Notes under the pieces: model-generated
The model's input: the letters and a program-made list of their open reading frames with translations, nothing else
What the model was told of the DNA's origin: nothing
Databases searched by the model: none
In this document: positions 48,991 through 60,089 of the stretch, piece by piece
How the letters are laid out: the number at the start of each line of letters is the position of its first letter
Position numbering within the stretch: position 1 is the stretch's first letter
Source: Papio anubis
Taxonomy: Eukaryota; Chordata; Mammalia; Primates; Cercopithecidae
Length of the DNA: 64,000 nucleotides
NCBI RefSeq assembly: GCF_008728515.1
Contig: NC_044986.1
Span: 50,952,855 to 51,016,854, forward strand
Direction: 5' to 3'
Program-made: the position numbers and the translations under genes

Positions 48991-51097
48991 AGATACGTTT
49001 TTATTAAAGCAGAATTTTAAATGAAAGGTACGCTTTGTGGAATAGGATTTTATAAATCTTTGAATTTATGTCAATACAATGAAATGACAAACCATAGTTG
49101 TTTATCATTTAGTCTTTAATATGTGACTTTAGGTATTCTTATCAGTCTGTTTCTGTTACTAAGATAATAATTTATAATGTTTTATAATAATGAGAGTAAA
49201 ATCAAATAGGGTATGGCAGGTCTTCATATTATCATTACAATTTTTATTTTATAACTTGTACCCATTGCAATTTTCTTTGCTAATTTCCTCAAAAGTTAAC
49301 TATGTAAAGATATTTATATTTCTATATAATATCTCTAGATTCGTTTGTTCTAGGTTTTACTTGTCTAACAAAATTCATGGCCTTAAATCATCTAACTTTG
49401 AAGATATCATCTTTAGATAGAATGCCAATTTTGATTCTAAAAAACTTGATCTTGCTTTACATGTGAATCGCATCATGCAGTTAATTGGTTCGCTAATTAT
49501 CTATAAAAATGTGGAAAAAGTCCTAAAGAATGGTTGACAAATATGTGCTAAAAGTAGGGTATAAATATAGGCCAACATTTAAAAGCTTTCCAAAATATTC
49601 TACATAAAGATACAAAGAAAAAAAACAATTTTTACAAAAATCATCATAATATATGCTTTGTAACTGTTATACAAATAAATATATAAAATACATGATACAA
49701 TCCTTTATCTAAAAGCATGTATTTTTCAACTTTTGCATTTGACTTTTTAGAAAATATATCTAAGATTTTACATATCATTATGTGATAGTCAACAATAGTG
49801 TCAAAATTCTAAACAATTTGATTCAATGTAAGAGGCTATGGCAATGTTTCTCACTTCAGTTACTGTTAAGTATCCTCTTCTGCAAGGCAAGTCACATTAC
49901 CTCTATATTATCTAAAAGTGACTCTTCTCCAGGAATCAAGAGTGCAGAACATGACAGGATGAGCCAGTAGAGACTTTTCACCCTCCCTTCATAGGGCAGA
50001 TAACCATTCAGGTAATCAGAGATTTTCAGTTTAATCATCAGGGCATGAACTTCAGGGCTCAAAGCTGCTGATAGCCAACACACGGATTTGAGGACAGATT
50101 CAACTAACAAAGCCAATGGAGAGATACATCCCAAATTCATGTTTGAGCCTTCAGTTCAGCTATGCTTGTAGCAAGCCAGTTACATATCACCAGGTTTTCA
50201 ATTAGTTAGAACAATAAATTTACTTATCTTCTCTTTTGAATAAATGTATTTAGGCAGAAAGAGAGTATCTGGGAGAGCATGAATAAAGAGCATGAGAAAA
50301 GTTGGAATATCTTAGCAAGGCAATGACATCGTAAGACTGCCAGCACTGTAGAGAAAACAGAGGAAGAAAGAAGAGAGGCACAGGAAGGGGAGAAACAAAA
50401 AACAGGAAGGGTGAGAATCACATGAAAAATAATGAGAACTTTAAGGAAAATATGGGAAGAAGGTTTGACTCTAAAGCTATTAAGGGGATATAATTAACAG
50501 GGAAAAAATATAGCATTTGAAATATGAGCAGAAACCAACAGGGAGAAAACAAGGCTGATATACAGGTTTCAAGCTTGTAATATGATATTAATTGTTATTA
50601 GTCGATGAAACAAGGTTATAAGGAAGAAAAATTAGAGGTTAGGAAGCAGGGATGGAGAAGAGATCATGAACTTAGTTTCACACCTTATGAATCTGAAATA
50701 ATCATGGGCTATCCAAATGAAAGTTCCACAAGACAGTTGGTTATACAGGTCTGAGACATGGAATAAAATTTGGAGATGTCAGAGATACAATTTTTTTGTT
50801 TCTTTTTTTATTATACTTTATATTCTAATTTTAACTACCATCTGTATACAGAAATTAGTTAAGAATTTAACAGTAGATAAAATAAATCAGAAGTAATACT
50901 GAAGGCTGGAGTGGGAAAAAAAAAGAAAGTATATCTGAGAACATTAATATATGAGATATACATAAAATAAGAACAGCTTGAAAGTAAACCTAAAATCTGT
51001 CTTCAGTAACAAGATTTAAAATAGAAATAATTATAAACAAAAAATAAACAAAAGGTGTAAGTTAGGCTATGTAAAAGAAGAGCGAGGAGAGATTCTA
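48991..51097. other. AT-rich unique sequence
   Basis: No named repeat or gene seen. Short frames on both strands near 49782-50421 are unsupported. Confidence 0.5.
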
Positions 51098-51340
51098 AGA
51101 TGAGGGAAGAGTCAGCAATATCAAGTAATACAGACGGGTCAAATCTTCCATTGAATTTAGGAAGTCATTGGTGACTACTGGTATGAGGCATCTCAGAAAA
51201 ATAGTAAAGGTGGAAGCAAGATTGCAGTAGAGAGTGGAACTGCATTAATAATTCACTCAATGGGTCATTGAGTTTGAAGTTGATTTCAAACTTTTGAATC
51301 TAATTCTTTATAGAATCAAGGTCTCCTAGAAACTTGGTCA
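51098..51340 (+). repeat. Duplicated block, copy 1
   Basis: agtcagcaatatcaagtaat, cgggtcaaatcttccattga, aagtcattggtgactactgg, aaaaatagtaaaggtggaag, taataattcactcaatgggt and aatctaattctttatagaat. It pairs in direct orientation with 53587-53831, at my estimate 85-88% identity by eye. It may be part of a medium-frequency repeat family that I cannot name. Confidence 0.8.
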
Positions 51341-53479
51341 TTTCCTATATGAAACTTTCAAAGAAGATATTTATATTCCCCATGAGAATAATACTAACTA
51401 TACAGGATAAGGGGTCACACTGAATGTCTCAGAAATTGTGGCTGATATTTTTCTATGAGAAAGCATAAGTACATCTAACATAGTGAATGACTTCCAAAAC
51501 ATTCATATTTAAAACTCATTTGACAACCAAGATATATTGTAACATTTATAAGAATGTCTTTGGTATGACCAACACCAAAGCAAATACAAAAACAAAAATC
51601 CTTAAAGACATACTCTGTGTGAATGTTATAAGTTATCCAAAAATCTTGTTTCTATTTTGTCCCTTGTTAAATTTTCACCCTATGACTTGCTGAGAAGCTG
51701 CAGGAGAGAGAATTTCCTGATAAGTTGTCTAACAGCTTATTCTTTCCTCCTGCTATGTCCTCAACATCTATGTTCAATATTAAATTGCACTGCAGCGGAG
51801 ATGAGTGTGTGTGTGCTTTAAGCAAAAGACAGAGGCTTGAGTGACTTAGTAGCTACAAATATAAACTACTGACAAGCAATTAACATATACTTTGGTTAAA
51901 AACCAAACGTTTCCTTAGCAACAATCATAATCACTATTTTACAGTGAAAATTGGTATATTTATGATACCTTGACATTAAGATATTCAGTGAGCATATTGA
52001 TGTTTAAATTCATGTTTAAATGCAACTATTTATAAATCAATCATCCCACAAATCACCTTTTCTTAAGTTTGAAGTGCAAATGTGTGAGTTTAAGATTTCA
52101 GATTGACCAAAGTACTTATTTTCTTCCACATAGCTCAGTTTAAAATTTGTAAAAAGTATTAAACCACAGGAAAGAAAAGTGATAAAAGCAAAGATGTGAT
52201 TCAGCAAGTTTCTTAACGTTTGAAACTAGATGGAAGGTCATAATTATTTAAAGCAGAATACAAAAAAATCACATTGCAAATGACAAAATTGGGTGAGTAT
52301 GGATAACATATACTATCAAATTGACTCTGGAGAAAATATGACAAACTTAATAAATAAGGGTAGCATGAAAATCAAGAAAGAGTAGTGGTGTCAGTTAAAA
52401 TATTAAATAATGGTATAGGTAAATTAGAGGGATTCTTCCCCAAGTTCTGAGCAATTTTCCGCTAAGCTTTCTACTTCCCCATAACTAAGAGATTTTTTTT
52501 CTGAAGAAATTGTCAGAGAGCCACCAGACTTTAAGTCAAAGAAAGTAAGGTCGACTCTTTGCTTGAAAACAGGAATGTCCACCTGCTGACAAGCTCTGCT
52601 CACACACAGATTTCCAAAGAGCATTTCAGTGCCCAGCTACTAGTGACACTGACAGTTATCTAATAAAAATCCACACACATATTTTTTAAAATGTGTATAT
52701 ATTTACATATATATATGTTAAAATATGTATATGTATTTCCCTCATCTTTTAGAAACATAGCAAAAGTACTTGTCTCAACTTCCCAATAGTTAAGCTTGGC
52801 CACGTGACTAAGTTCTGGACAAAGGCAAGTGAGAAGTCTTATATGCCACATCCCATACTGTCTTTATTCATGAAACCTTCTTTGCAGGAGGCTTATTTTT
52901 TTCCCCAAAAAAAGTTATCTGGGGTAACAAACCCTCAGGGCAAGCTTGGAAGCCACATGTTGCAGATCATTCCCCCGGCCCCAAGATCCTGTTGACGTAA
53001 AATCCACCCACAGAGAGTTACATGAAAAATAATAAACATTAAACAATTACACGTGAAGATACATGTGTTTCCATGACCTGTATACTCAACTAATAATTTA
53101 ATGTGAATGGAGAAGCAGGATTAATCAGTCTCTTTGAATAAAACCTGAAACCCCCAAAATGGAAAATAAACCAGAATAAAAAATAAAAGGTGGGAATGGG
53201 GAGAGGGAATTATAGTGAGGTAGCCAAATAAAACCGCTTTAAAATAAATATGATTATAGTAAATATCCTCACAAAGATAAGAAAATATAATTTTTAAAAA
53301 GCAAATAACTTAGAATAAGAATGAGATCTTGAGAGAAAAATATTAAGACCCACAAACAAAAATAATAACAATAACAACAACCAAAATACTCAAAATACTC
53401 CTAGACCAATTCTATTTCAATCCTAACACAGCATCTGAACTGCTTCTCGTGTTTACTAATGACCTTCATTTTTGAAATC
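51341..53479. other. AT-rich unique sequence
   Basis: TA-rich patch near 52680-52735. A pyrimidine/GC-richer spot at 52960-52990 is short. No gene recognised. Confidence 0.5.
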
Positions 53480-54335
53480 GGTAACTATCAGTTCCTGTCT
53501 TTCTGGAATCATTAATGGTATTTGATACAATTGATCCTTATAAGCTTTCAAGGGCCCAGAGCTCTTCTTTTCTTAAAATAAAGGAAATATGAGGTAATAC
53601 TCAGCAATATCAACTAATCCAGATAGGTCAAATCTTCCACTGAATTTAACAAGTCATTGGTGACAATTGGCATGGAACATCTCAGGAAAAATAGTAAAGG
53701 TGGAAGCACGATTACGGTACAGAGAGTGGAATTGCATTAATAATTCACTTAATGGGTCACTGAGTTTGAAGTTGAATTCAAACTTGTGAATCTAATCCTT
53801 TATAGAATCACGGTCCCTTAGAAATCTTGACCTCTTCTTTTCTTAAAATTTAAGGTCCAGAGATCATTTCTTTTCTTTTCTTAAAATTTATATCCAGCCC
53901 AACTTCTCCTCTGAGCTCTAAACTTGCAGGGTTACCTAAATTGTATGCATTACATTCATCTCAAACATAACATGTTTAAAAATGAAATCTTAATTTGCCT
54001 TTCTAAGTTCATATTAGTCTTCCCATCTCAGTAACAATTCTAAAAATCTTGAAGTCATCCAATCTCTCTCTTTACTTCATATCTCACATTAAGCCATCTG
54101 AATACATTATGTTGATTCTATCTTTAAAATGTATTCAGAATCAAAACCACTTCTGACCACCTCACTGCTAATACCTTAGGCTGAGCCACCATTTCTTTGT
54201 GCCTAAATTACTGCTTTGGCCCCTTAATTTCTCATTTCTGCTCTCATCTACCTATTGACTATTTCCACAGAGCAGGTAGAGTAGCATCTTTACAATGTGC
54301 CTTAGGAAGACTTCTGATTTCATTAAGAAGCCCCC
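53480..54335 (+). mobile_element. L2 LINE relic interrupted by the duplicated block
   Basis: Left piece 53480-53579 (gttcctgtctttctggaatc, tatttgatacaattgatcct). Right piece 53832-54335 (acatgtttaaaaatgaaatc, aatcttgaagtcatccaatc, cacttctgaccacctcactg, gctgagccaccatttctttg). Both follow the L2 reverse-transcriptase region in the same order as 17557-18200. Inactive. Confidence 0.65.
53587..53831 (+). repeat. Duplicated block, copy 2, between 18-nt direct repeats
   Basis: Matches 51098-51340 nearly end to end. It is flanked by perfect copies of ctcttcttttcttaaaat at 53562-53579 and 53832-53849. There is no poly-A tail. Confidence 0.8.
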
Positions 54336-54779
54336 CTTGTTACAACACAAAAACCTTGTACACAACATAATTAATGAGCATAGAATGACCCAGAGAAGGA
54401 GAAAGAAGAAGGTGGACTGGCTGGAGACCTAAGGGCCAACAACAACATGGCACTGAGCCCTCTAGGTTTCCTTATTCTGGCCCATAATCTGGTACAGGGC
54501 TCCAACATGGAATGGCAAACAGATGCAGGCCCAAAAAGCTCCGAGAAAAATATATTTACTCTATCCAAAGGACCAGGAAAAGGGTGGCCTAAAAACCGAC
54601 AAAGTTTTGGGCAATACTTGCCTACTCCAGCCAAATACCAAGGGGAAAAATTGCCCCATCTCCACCCCACTAGTGGCTTCAGCAATGTAGGGAGCTGATT
54701 TTTCACAAATGACAACCTTGTTTCTGAGAAAGCAGGTAACTGCCACTAAATTCACCTACTCAGGGAGTTGTGATGAATG
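54336..54779. other. GC-richer segment of unknown origin
   Basis: Open on both strands (54371-54715 minus, 114 codons; 54447-54698 plus), which argues for compositional openness rather than coding. It might be an old L1 5' UTR or LTR piece; I cannot assign it. Confidence 0.35.
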
Positions 54780-55195
54780 GTATTATGTGCTAACTTGACT
54801 GGGTGATAAGATACCCAAATACTTGGTTAAACATTATTCTGGGTGTATCCGTAAAGGTGTTTGTGAATGACATTAACATTTGAATTGTTAAACCCAGTAA
54901 AGCACATTGACAAGCCAAGTGTGGATGGACTTTATCTAAACCACTGAAAGCCTGAACAGAACAAAAGTTGCTCTCCCTACCTGTCCTCAAACTGGGACGT
55001 GAGTCTCTTACCATCAGACTTAAACTCAGACTGAATCAATACCATCAGTTTTCCTGTATCTCCAGCTTGCTGACTGCAGACCTAGGGACTTCTTGTCTAT
55101 CTATCTACAGATAGACAGACAAATAAGTAACCTATTTATCATCTATCTAATTTTCTATTCATTCTGTATCTCTAGAGAACCCTGGCAAATACAGT
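54780..55195. mobile_element. Medium-frequency interspersed repeat, family not assigned
   Basis: tgtgctaacttgactgggtg, ggttaaacattattctgggt, ctgaacagaacaaaagttg, and the end agagaaccctggcaaatac are hallmarks of a common old human/primate repeat, but I cannot name the family with certainty. It carries an internal TATC/TAGA patch (55091-55135). Confidence 0.6.
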
Positions 55196-56160
55196 AATAT
55201 AGCCAGGTTGTGCACTAGCAGGATGAGATCTTATATCTCATTCACTACCAGAAAGAAGGAGGATGTACTGAGTCCCCCACTCCCAACTTCTACCCATATC
55301 ATGCTGTTAGCACAGTCCTCCACCTGAACCACCAAGTGAACTAGGTGAGCCTCTATTCCTACCTACTACCAAGCTGACTTAATTAAGGAGGCAATATGAG
55401 GATGACCTTGTCAATTGTAGGTTTCGCTCCACTACTCCACGTCACCACCACCACTCAATGTCAGTGGGCTCAGTGGAAGTGAACCTTCATCCCCACCTGG
55501 GCAACAATGAGACCGAAAACTATGTTGCAAGTCTAGGCTAGTTAGCACTGCGCTTTATCCCCACCCTTGGTGTCAGGGATATTGAGTAGCTGAGCCTCCA
55601 CTCCCATTCTGCAGAAAAGAGCATTGCAAGTCGACTCTCTAAAATCGCAGCAAAACGCTAAAATTGTAGTCACCAGCGAGCATAAAATGCAACAAGACTA
55701 TTTTAACAACCAATTAAAAAGCAGCACTGAACATTTCTAAGAAAAGCCTAAGTCAAGGAACACATTTATACACATCATGATTTACGCTTATATATACTTA
55801 CTACAGAGAGGACTTTGTCAAGGATCACTATACAATGTTAGCAACATTGTATATCTCTGTTGACCCTAGGATACAAGAGGGAAGTTGATTGTATACACCC
55901 ACCCAGAGGCAATGAGGCAGTATAAGTCTGGGTCTTAAAACCATTGAAAGGAGGACTGCCACTCTGAAAACTCATGGAATTTAGTGGCCAGCATTTTTGA
56001 AGACATAGAAAAATTTAATGACTGTCATGATCTGTGGAATGTCTCAAAAAAAAAAATTAAAGATACAGGTTCAGCAAAGCTGAAAAAGGCATTAATTAAT
56101 AATAGAAAAAAATGGGGAAAAAACACAATCTATTTTTGCATATTGCAGTAAAGTAGCCAT
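55196..56160. other. Possible old L1 5' UTR-like sequence
   Basis: Repeated phrases of the type gtgagcctctattcctac / ctgagcctccactcccattc suggest the internally repetitive 5' UTR of an old L1, but the match is weak. No gene seen. Confidence 0.3.
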
Positions 56161-56164
56161 AATT

Positions 56165-56270
56165 TATTTATATATATACACACATATATATACACATATA
56201 TATGTGTGTGTGTGTGTGTATATATGTGTATGTGTATGTGTGTGTATATATATACACACATATTTATATA
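56165..56270. repeat. (TA)n(CA)n(TG)n compound microsatellite
   Basis: TATATACACACATATATA, then (TG)8, then TATATGTGTATGTG units; TA/CA on the left is complementary to TA/TG on the right, so a hairpin is possible. Confidence 0.92.
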
Positions 56271-56615
56271 TCTGTGCTTAGAACTTGGGGTGGGATAAAA
56301 AAAAATGCTGATGGTATAAAATAACCAAATGTTAAGTAGTATAATAGGAAGAAACAATATCTTGAATCGGTAAATCAAAAGATAACATCATAAGCATGTT
56401 ATTTAAAAATATATGAATAAATAAAATAAGAAACATCACAAAAAAGGGTTTAACAAACTTGTATATGAAAACTTGACTAAAGGAGCAGGAACGTGTTCTT
56501 TTTTTTTTTTTTTCATTATACTTACAATTTAATGTTCTTTTTTAAAAACAATGCACAGCTATTTCTTTGATTAAAATAATCATGAATTCTAAGAAACTGC
56601 TTTGAGAGATATATA

Positions 56616-56770
56616 TATATTTCCTTTAAGATATAGATATATAGCTATATATATCTATCTATATCTATATAGCTATATCTATCTATCTATATCTATATAT
56701 GATATAAGATATATATATCTATATATGATATATATACATAGCTATATATCTATATCTTAAAGGAAATATA
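56616..56770. repeat. Inverted repeat: 33-nt perfect arms around an ATCT/TA loop
   Basis: Left arm 56616-56648 contains ttcctttaagatatagatat; right arm 56738-56770 contains its exact reverse complement, atatctatatcttaaaggaa. The 89-nt loop is made of TATC, TATA and GATATA units. Perfect pairing extends beyond the simple-repeat part into the non-repetitive ttcctttaag. Confidence 0.92.
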
Positions 56771-58160
56771 AATCTACATCAAAATGGCAACTATTTACTA
56801 AACTTGCATTTTATTTCATAAACACACAGCAATGCTCTTTGCTTTGGCATTTTCTCAATTACACAGTATCTTCCGTTCAAGTTACCATCTCCTAGAAAAT
56901 TATTTGAGAAAACCTTATTTCTCACAATGAAACCTCATTATCTGAAGCTCAGTTGACTATTATTCTATCCTTAACCCTGATTTACAAATACAAAATAAGA
57001 ATTCATATAATGTATGCTATGCAAAACTCAGTATATCCTGAATGGAAATTTTTCAATAAACTTTGTAAAGATGCATGAAATGTTTGCTATCATTTTTTGA
57101 AAAATATTAGCACACCAATGTAACTATAGCTAATGTTCCAAAATGGAGTATTTTATTTCATGCTTACCATATCAGATGGAATGTAAGGTTAACAAACTTT
57201 CAACACCTCTTAAATGATGGGATTCATGCACACATATTCGGAAGTAAAATTAACCACAGAGGTGAAATCTATACCTACCTGGTAGAGGTTAAATGGATGG
57301 CATATTTAAAATCACCATTCATAGCTCTTGGCACACAGTATACACTAAATATTTTTTGTTCTATCATTTATAAGATACATTCAACAACACATCAAAGAAA
57401 GTAGGAAAGTAAACATTCAAACCAAACTCTTGCATGCATTCTTAGATTGCTTTTTAAAAATATAGTCAAACATTAGTAATAACACGTTTAGTAAAAAGAG
57501 TTCTGAATGGTAAAATTCAAAAATTGTTTAAGTTCAAATTTTTAACATAACATAAAATTGAAAATCAAAATTTGAGTACTTTCTGGCAAATTGCTTCATT
57601 TTCTCATAATCTGCCTTATAGCTAGGGATAGCCTTAGTGCTTTCATATTGTACATTTTCACTTACAAATCATACACATTCTTTATAATGATATTTTCTCC
57701 CATCTTTTCTTGAAATTCAGAAAAAGAAGTATATGTGTCTCATTTAAAATTCTCCACACTTCTCAGTTTTATGCTTTTTTTCTAACTTAATTGTCCACTT
57801 TTCCTTGTCCCTATTTGATCTTCACTCATCTTACTATAAACATTCACTTACTTTTTAAAAATTCCTACCACCTCTCTCTTCCACAACCAGTCCTTATATT
57901 AAGCAATTAAATAAAAATGACCAAGTCACCACCAGGAAAAGATAAACGTCCATTCTCAAAACTATTACTTCAGTTGGCTTTAAGAAAGTAGGATGGACAG
58001 TAGGGAGACATCTTTTCTAGCAATTCTGCAAATCAATACCACCATTCTCTGCAAAGCAGACAGGAGGAAATTGATTGTTTCATTGCAATGTTTCATATTA
58101 AAAAACCAAAACATCATTTCAACTTTCCCATACTCTATGGAAACTAATATTCAGAGCAAA
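56771..58160. other. AT-rich unique sequence
   Basis: A weak L2-tail-like piece (gctcttggcacacagtatac) is near 57327. Nothing else recognised. Confidence 0.5.
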
Positions 58161-58164
58161 TATG

Positions 58165-58250
58165 TATTCTTTCATTAAATATTTATAGAGTACTTACTAA
58201 ATTCTGGACACTGAACTAGTTAGTGGAATTACTAAAATACAATGTGCAAA
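58165..58250 (-). mobile_element. Possible L2 3'-end relic
   Basis: ttcattaaatatttatagag and tacttactaaattctggaca resemble the reverse L2 tail. Confidence 0.45.
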
Positions 58251-58269
58251 GCCTCAAATGAAATATGCT

Positions 58270-58450
58270 TTTTCATTTAATTAAGAGAGCAAGACTATGA
58301 GATAGAAAATACCTGAGTTTTCCAGGTGATGCAACTATAGCTTACCCATATTAAATTACTTACTCTATTCTATGCAGAATAAGGGTTGAAACAAGGATTT
58401 AACTTGACCTCTGATGCCTTGACCTCTGACACCAATGCTTTTGCTTTCAA
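58270..58450 (-). mobile_element. MIR SINE relic
   Basis: actatgagatagaaaatacc, ggtgatgcaactatagctta and tgacaccaatgcttttgctt follow the reverse MIR pattern. Confidence 0.5.
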
Positions 58451-58479
58451 GAATTATACCTAAATAATTATGTTGATGT

Positions 58480-58685
58480 CAACGATAACGATAAGTATCA
58501 ATCTCCATTTACTGAAATATACCTTGGTTTCAGGTTCTGTGCTTGTGTACTTTACATATGTGAATTATATCCTTTTATCACCCTTTACAGACAGAAACCA
58601 AGGCTCAGAGAAGTTAAACAACTTGATCCTTGCTGGTAAGGGAGTGGAATAGAATTAAAGCTCAATTCCATCTGGTTCTCTATTC
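58480..58685 (-). mobile_element. MIR SINE relic
   Basis: ggttctgtgcttgtgtactt, tatatccttttatcaccctt, then caaggctcagagaagttaaa match the reverse MIR core (ttttacagatgaggaaactgaggctcagagaagttaag). Confidence 0.7.
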
Positions 58686-58739
58686 TTATTTTACTATCAA
58701 TTCTCTATAGCAACAGTTATTGAAACTAGAAGACTCAGC

Positions 58740-58813
58740 TCACAGCCTCTCTCTTACATATACACATTCGATTTCATTCTCCATGCTTAGATCACAGACT
58801 CTCTCTCTTTCTA

Positions 58814-58868
<55 letters not shown>

Positions 58869-59340
58869 ATCTAGGTATCTGTATCTATATATCAACCTTC
58901 CTATTATCGGTATGTATGCCTGTCTCAGTCTCCCTTTCTATCTCTCTCTCTCAGACTTTCTATCTTTATATCCCTTTCCCTATCTCTTAACTTTTTTGTT
59001 TGTTTGTCTGTTTCATTTTGTTTATTATTTGTCTTTCTGGCAATCTATTTCTGTCTTTCTTGACCCTGTGTTTTCCCTGCCTGTCACTCTGCTTCTACCT
59101 TTCTCTCTCTCTGACCCTATCTCCACTTCTCTGTCTTTCTGTTCTTTTCTAACTGTATATCTCAGTTTCTCTTTCTGTTCCCTTTCTTTTTCTTATCTTT
59201 GATTGTCTCTTTCATTATATTTTCCCTTGTGAGTCTCTCTCGTTTTCTTTGTGTGACTATCCCTGTATCTCTCCTTGAGTTTGTATCTCTGTGAATATCT
59301 CTCTGTGACTTATCTGTGTCTGCCTCTGTCTCTGAGACAG
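58740..59340. repeat. CT-rich low-complexity tract with (TATC)n core
   Basis: About 600 bp with a strong excess of pyrimidines on the plus strand. 58817-58868 holds about 13 TATC units; the remainder is irregular tctctct/tgtctttct. The 160-codon plus-strand frame (58720-59202, Ser/Leu/Tyr-rich) and the overlapping minus frames are products of this composition, not genes. Confidence 0.92.
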
Positions 59341-60040
59341 AGATGTAAGGTTCTAAAGTAGTAAAATACTCTTCCAGTTTTAGTGATCCTTCTCTGGATT
59401 CCAGTGGCGTGCTGCAAAGTTGAAGAAATAAGTCCCTTAAATGATAAAACAAAAAGAAAAGTCACTGTCCTTGGATAAATAATTTGCATTTCCATAAGGA
59501 TTCAGTGATGCAGAATCAGAAAAGGCTCATTCTGACACCTCCATGAAAACAACAGGGAGAGCATTCATTAGCTGGGCTTCCTTTTGAATGATGCACTTCA
59601 TCGCACACACCGCTGTCCTCCCCCGGTCAGGAAACAGTGCTTAATTCTATTGGAAACTCGCCCTTTCACTAGGCATGAGAATGAATGACTTTTCAAAGTA
59701 ATGAGAACTACACATCCGCCATGGCCTGAGAATGCTTACACTCTAAAAGCCATACAGAAAGTTACACCTCCTATCAATTTCTTATCCATCAAGGAGCACA
59801 ATAAACAAGCTTTGAACTTTTCCATTTACCAACTTGAAGGAAAGAAATGCTTCATTTTCTTTAGTTTCTTGAAATAATGACTGCTTTTGCCTCTTACATT
59901 TATAGCTTCAATAGCCATGATCTGATATTTAAGGGTGAGTGCAACCTTTAAACAACTTATGATGTAAAAGAATTTGTCCATTACAGTGCTCAGAAACTTT
60001 TACTCTTTAGGTGGCAATTATTTTGTTGCTGTTATTGTTG

Positions 60041-60041
<1 letters not shown>
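59341..60041. other. Unique sequence
   Basis: A short, slightly GC-richer patch near 59590-59740; no exon or repeat identified. Confidence 0.5.

Positions 60042-60087
<46 letters not shown>
60042..60087. repeat. (CA)n microsatellite
   Basis: About 22 CA units with one T interruption near the left end. Confidence 0.95.

Positions 60088-60089
<2 letters not shown>

Noticed and set aside
54371..54715. 114-codon minus-strand frame
   Set aside because: The same stretch is open on the other strand too, there is no recognised family, and it may be an old repeat; not enough to call a gene.
58720..59202. 160-codon plus-strand open frame, the longest in the window
   Set aside because: Encoded by the TATC and CT-rich low-complexity tract; composition explains the lack of stops.
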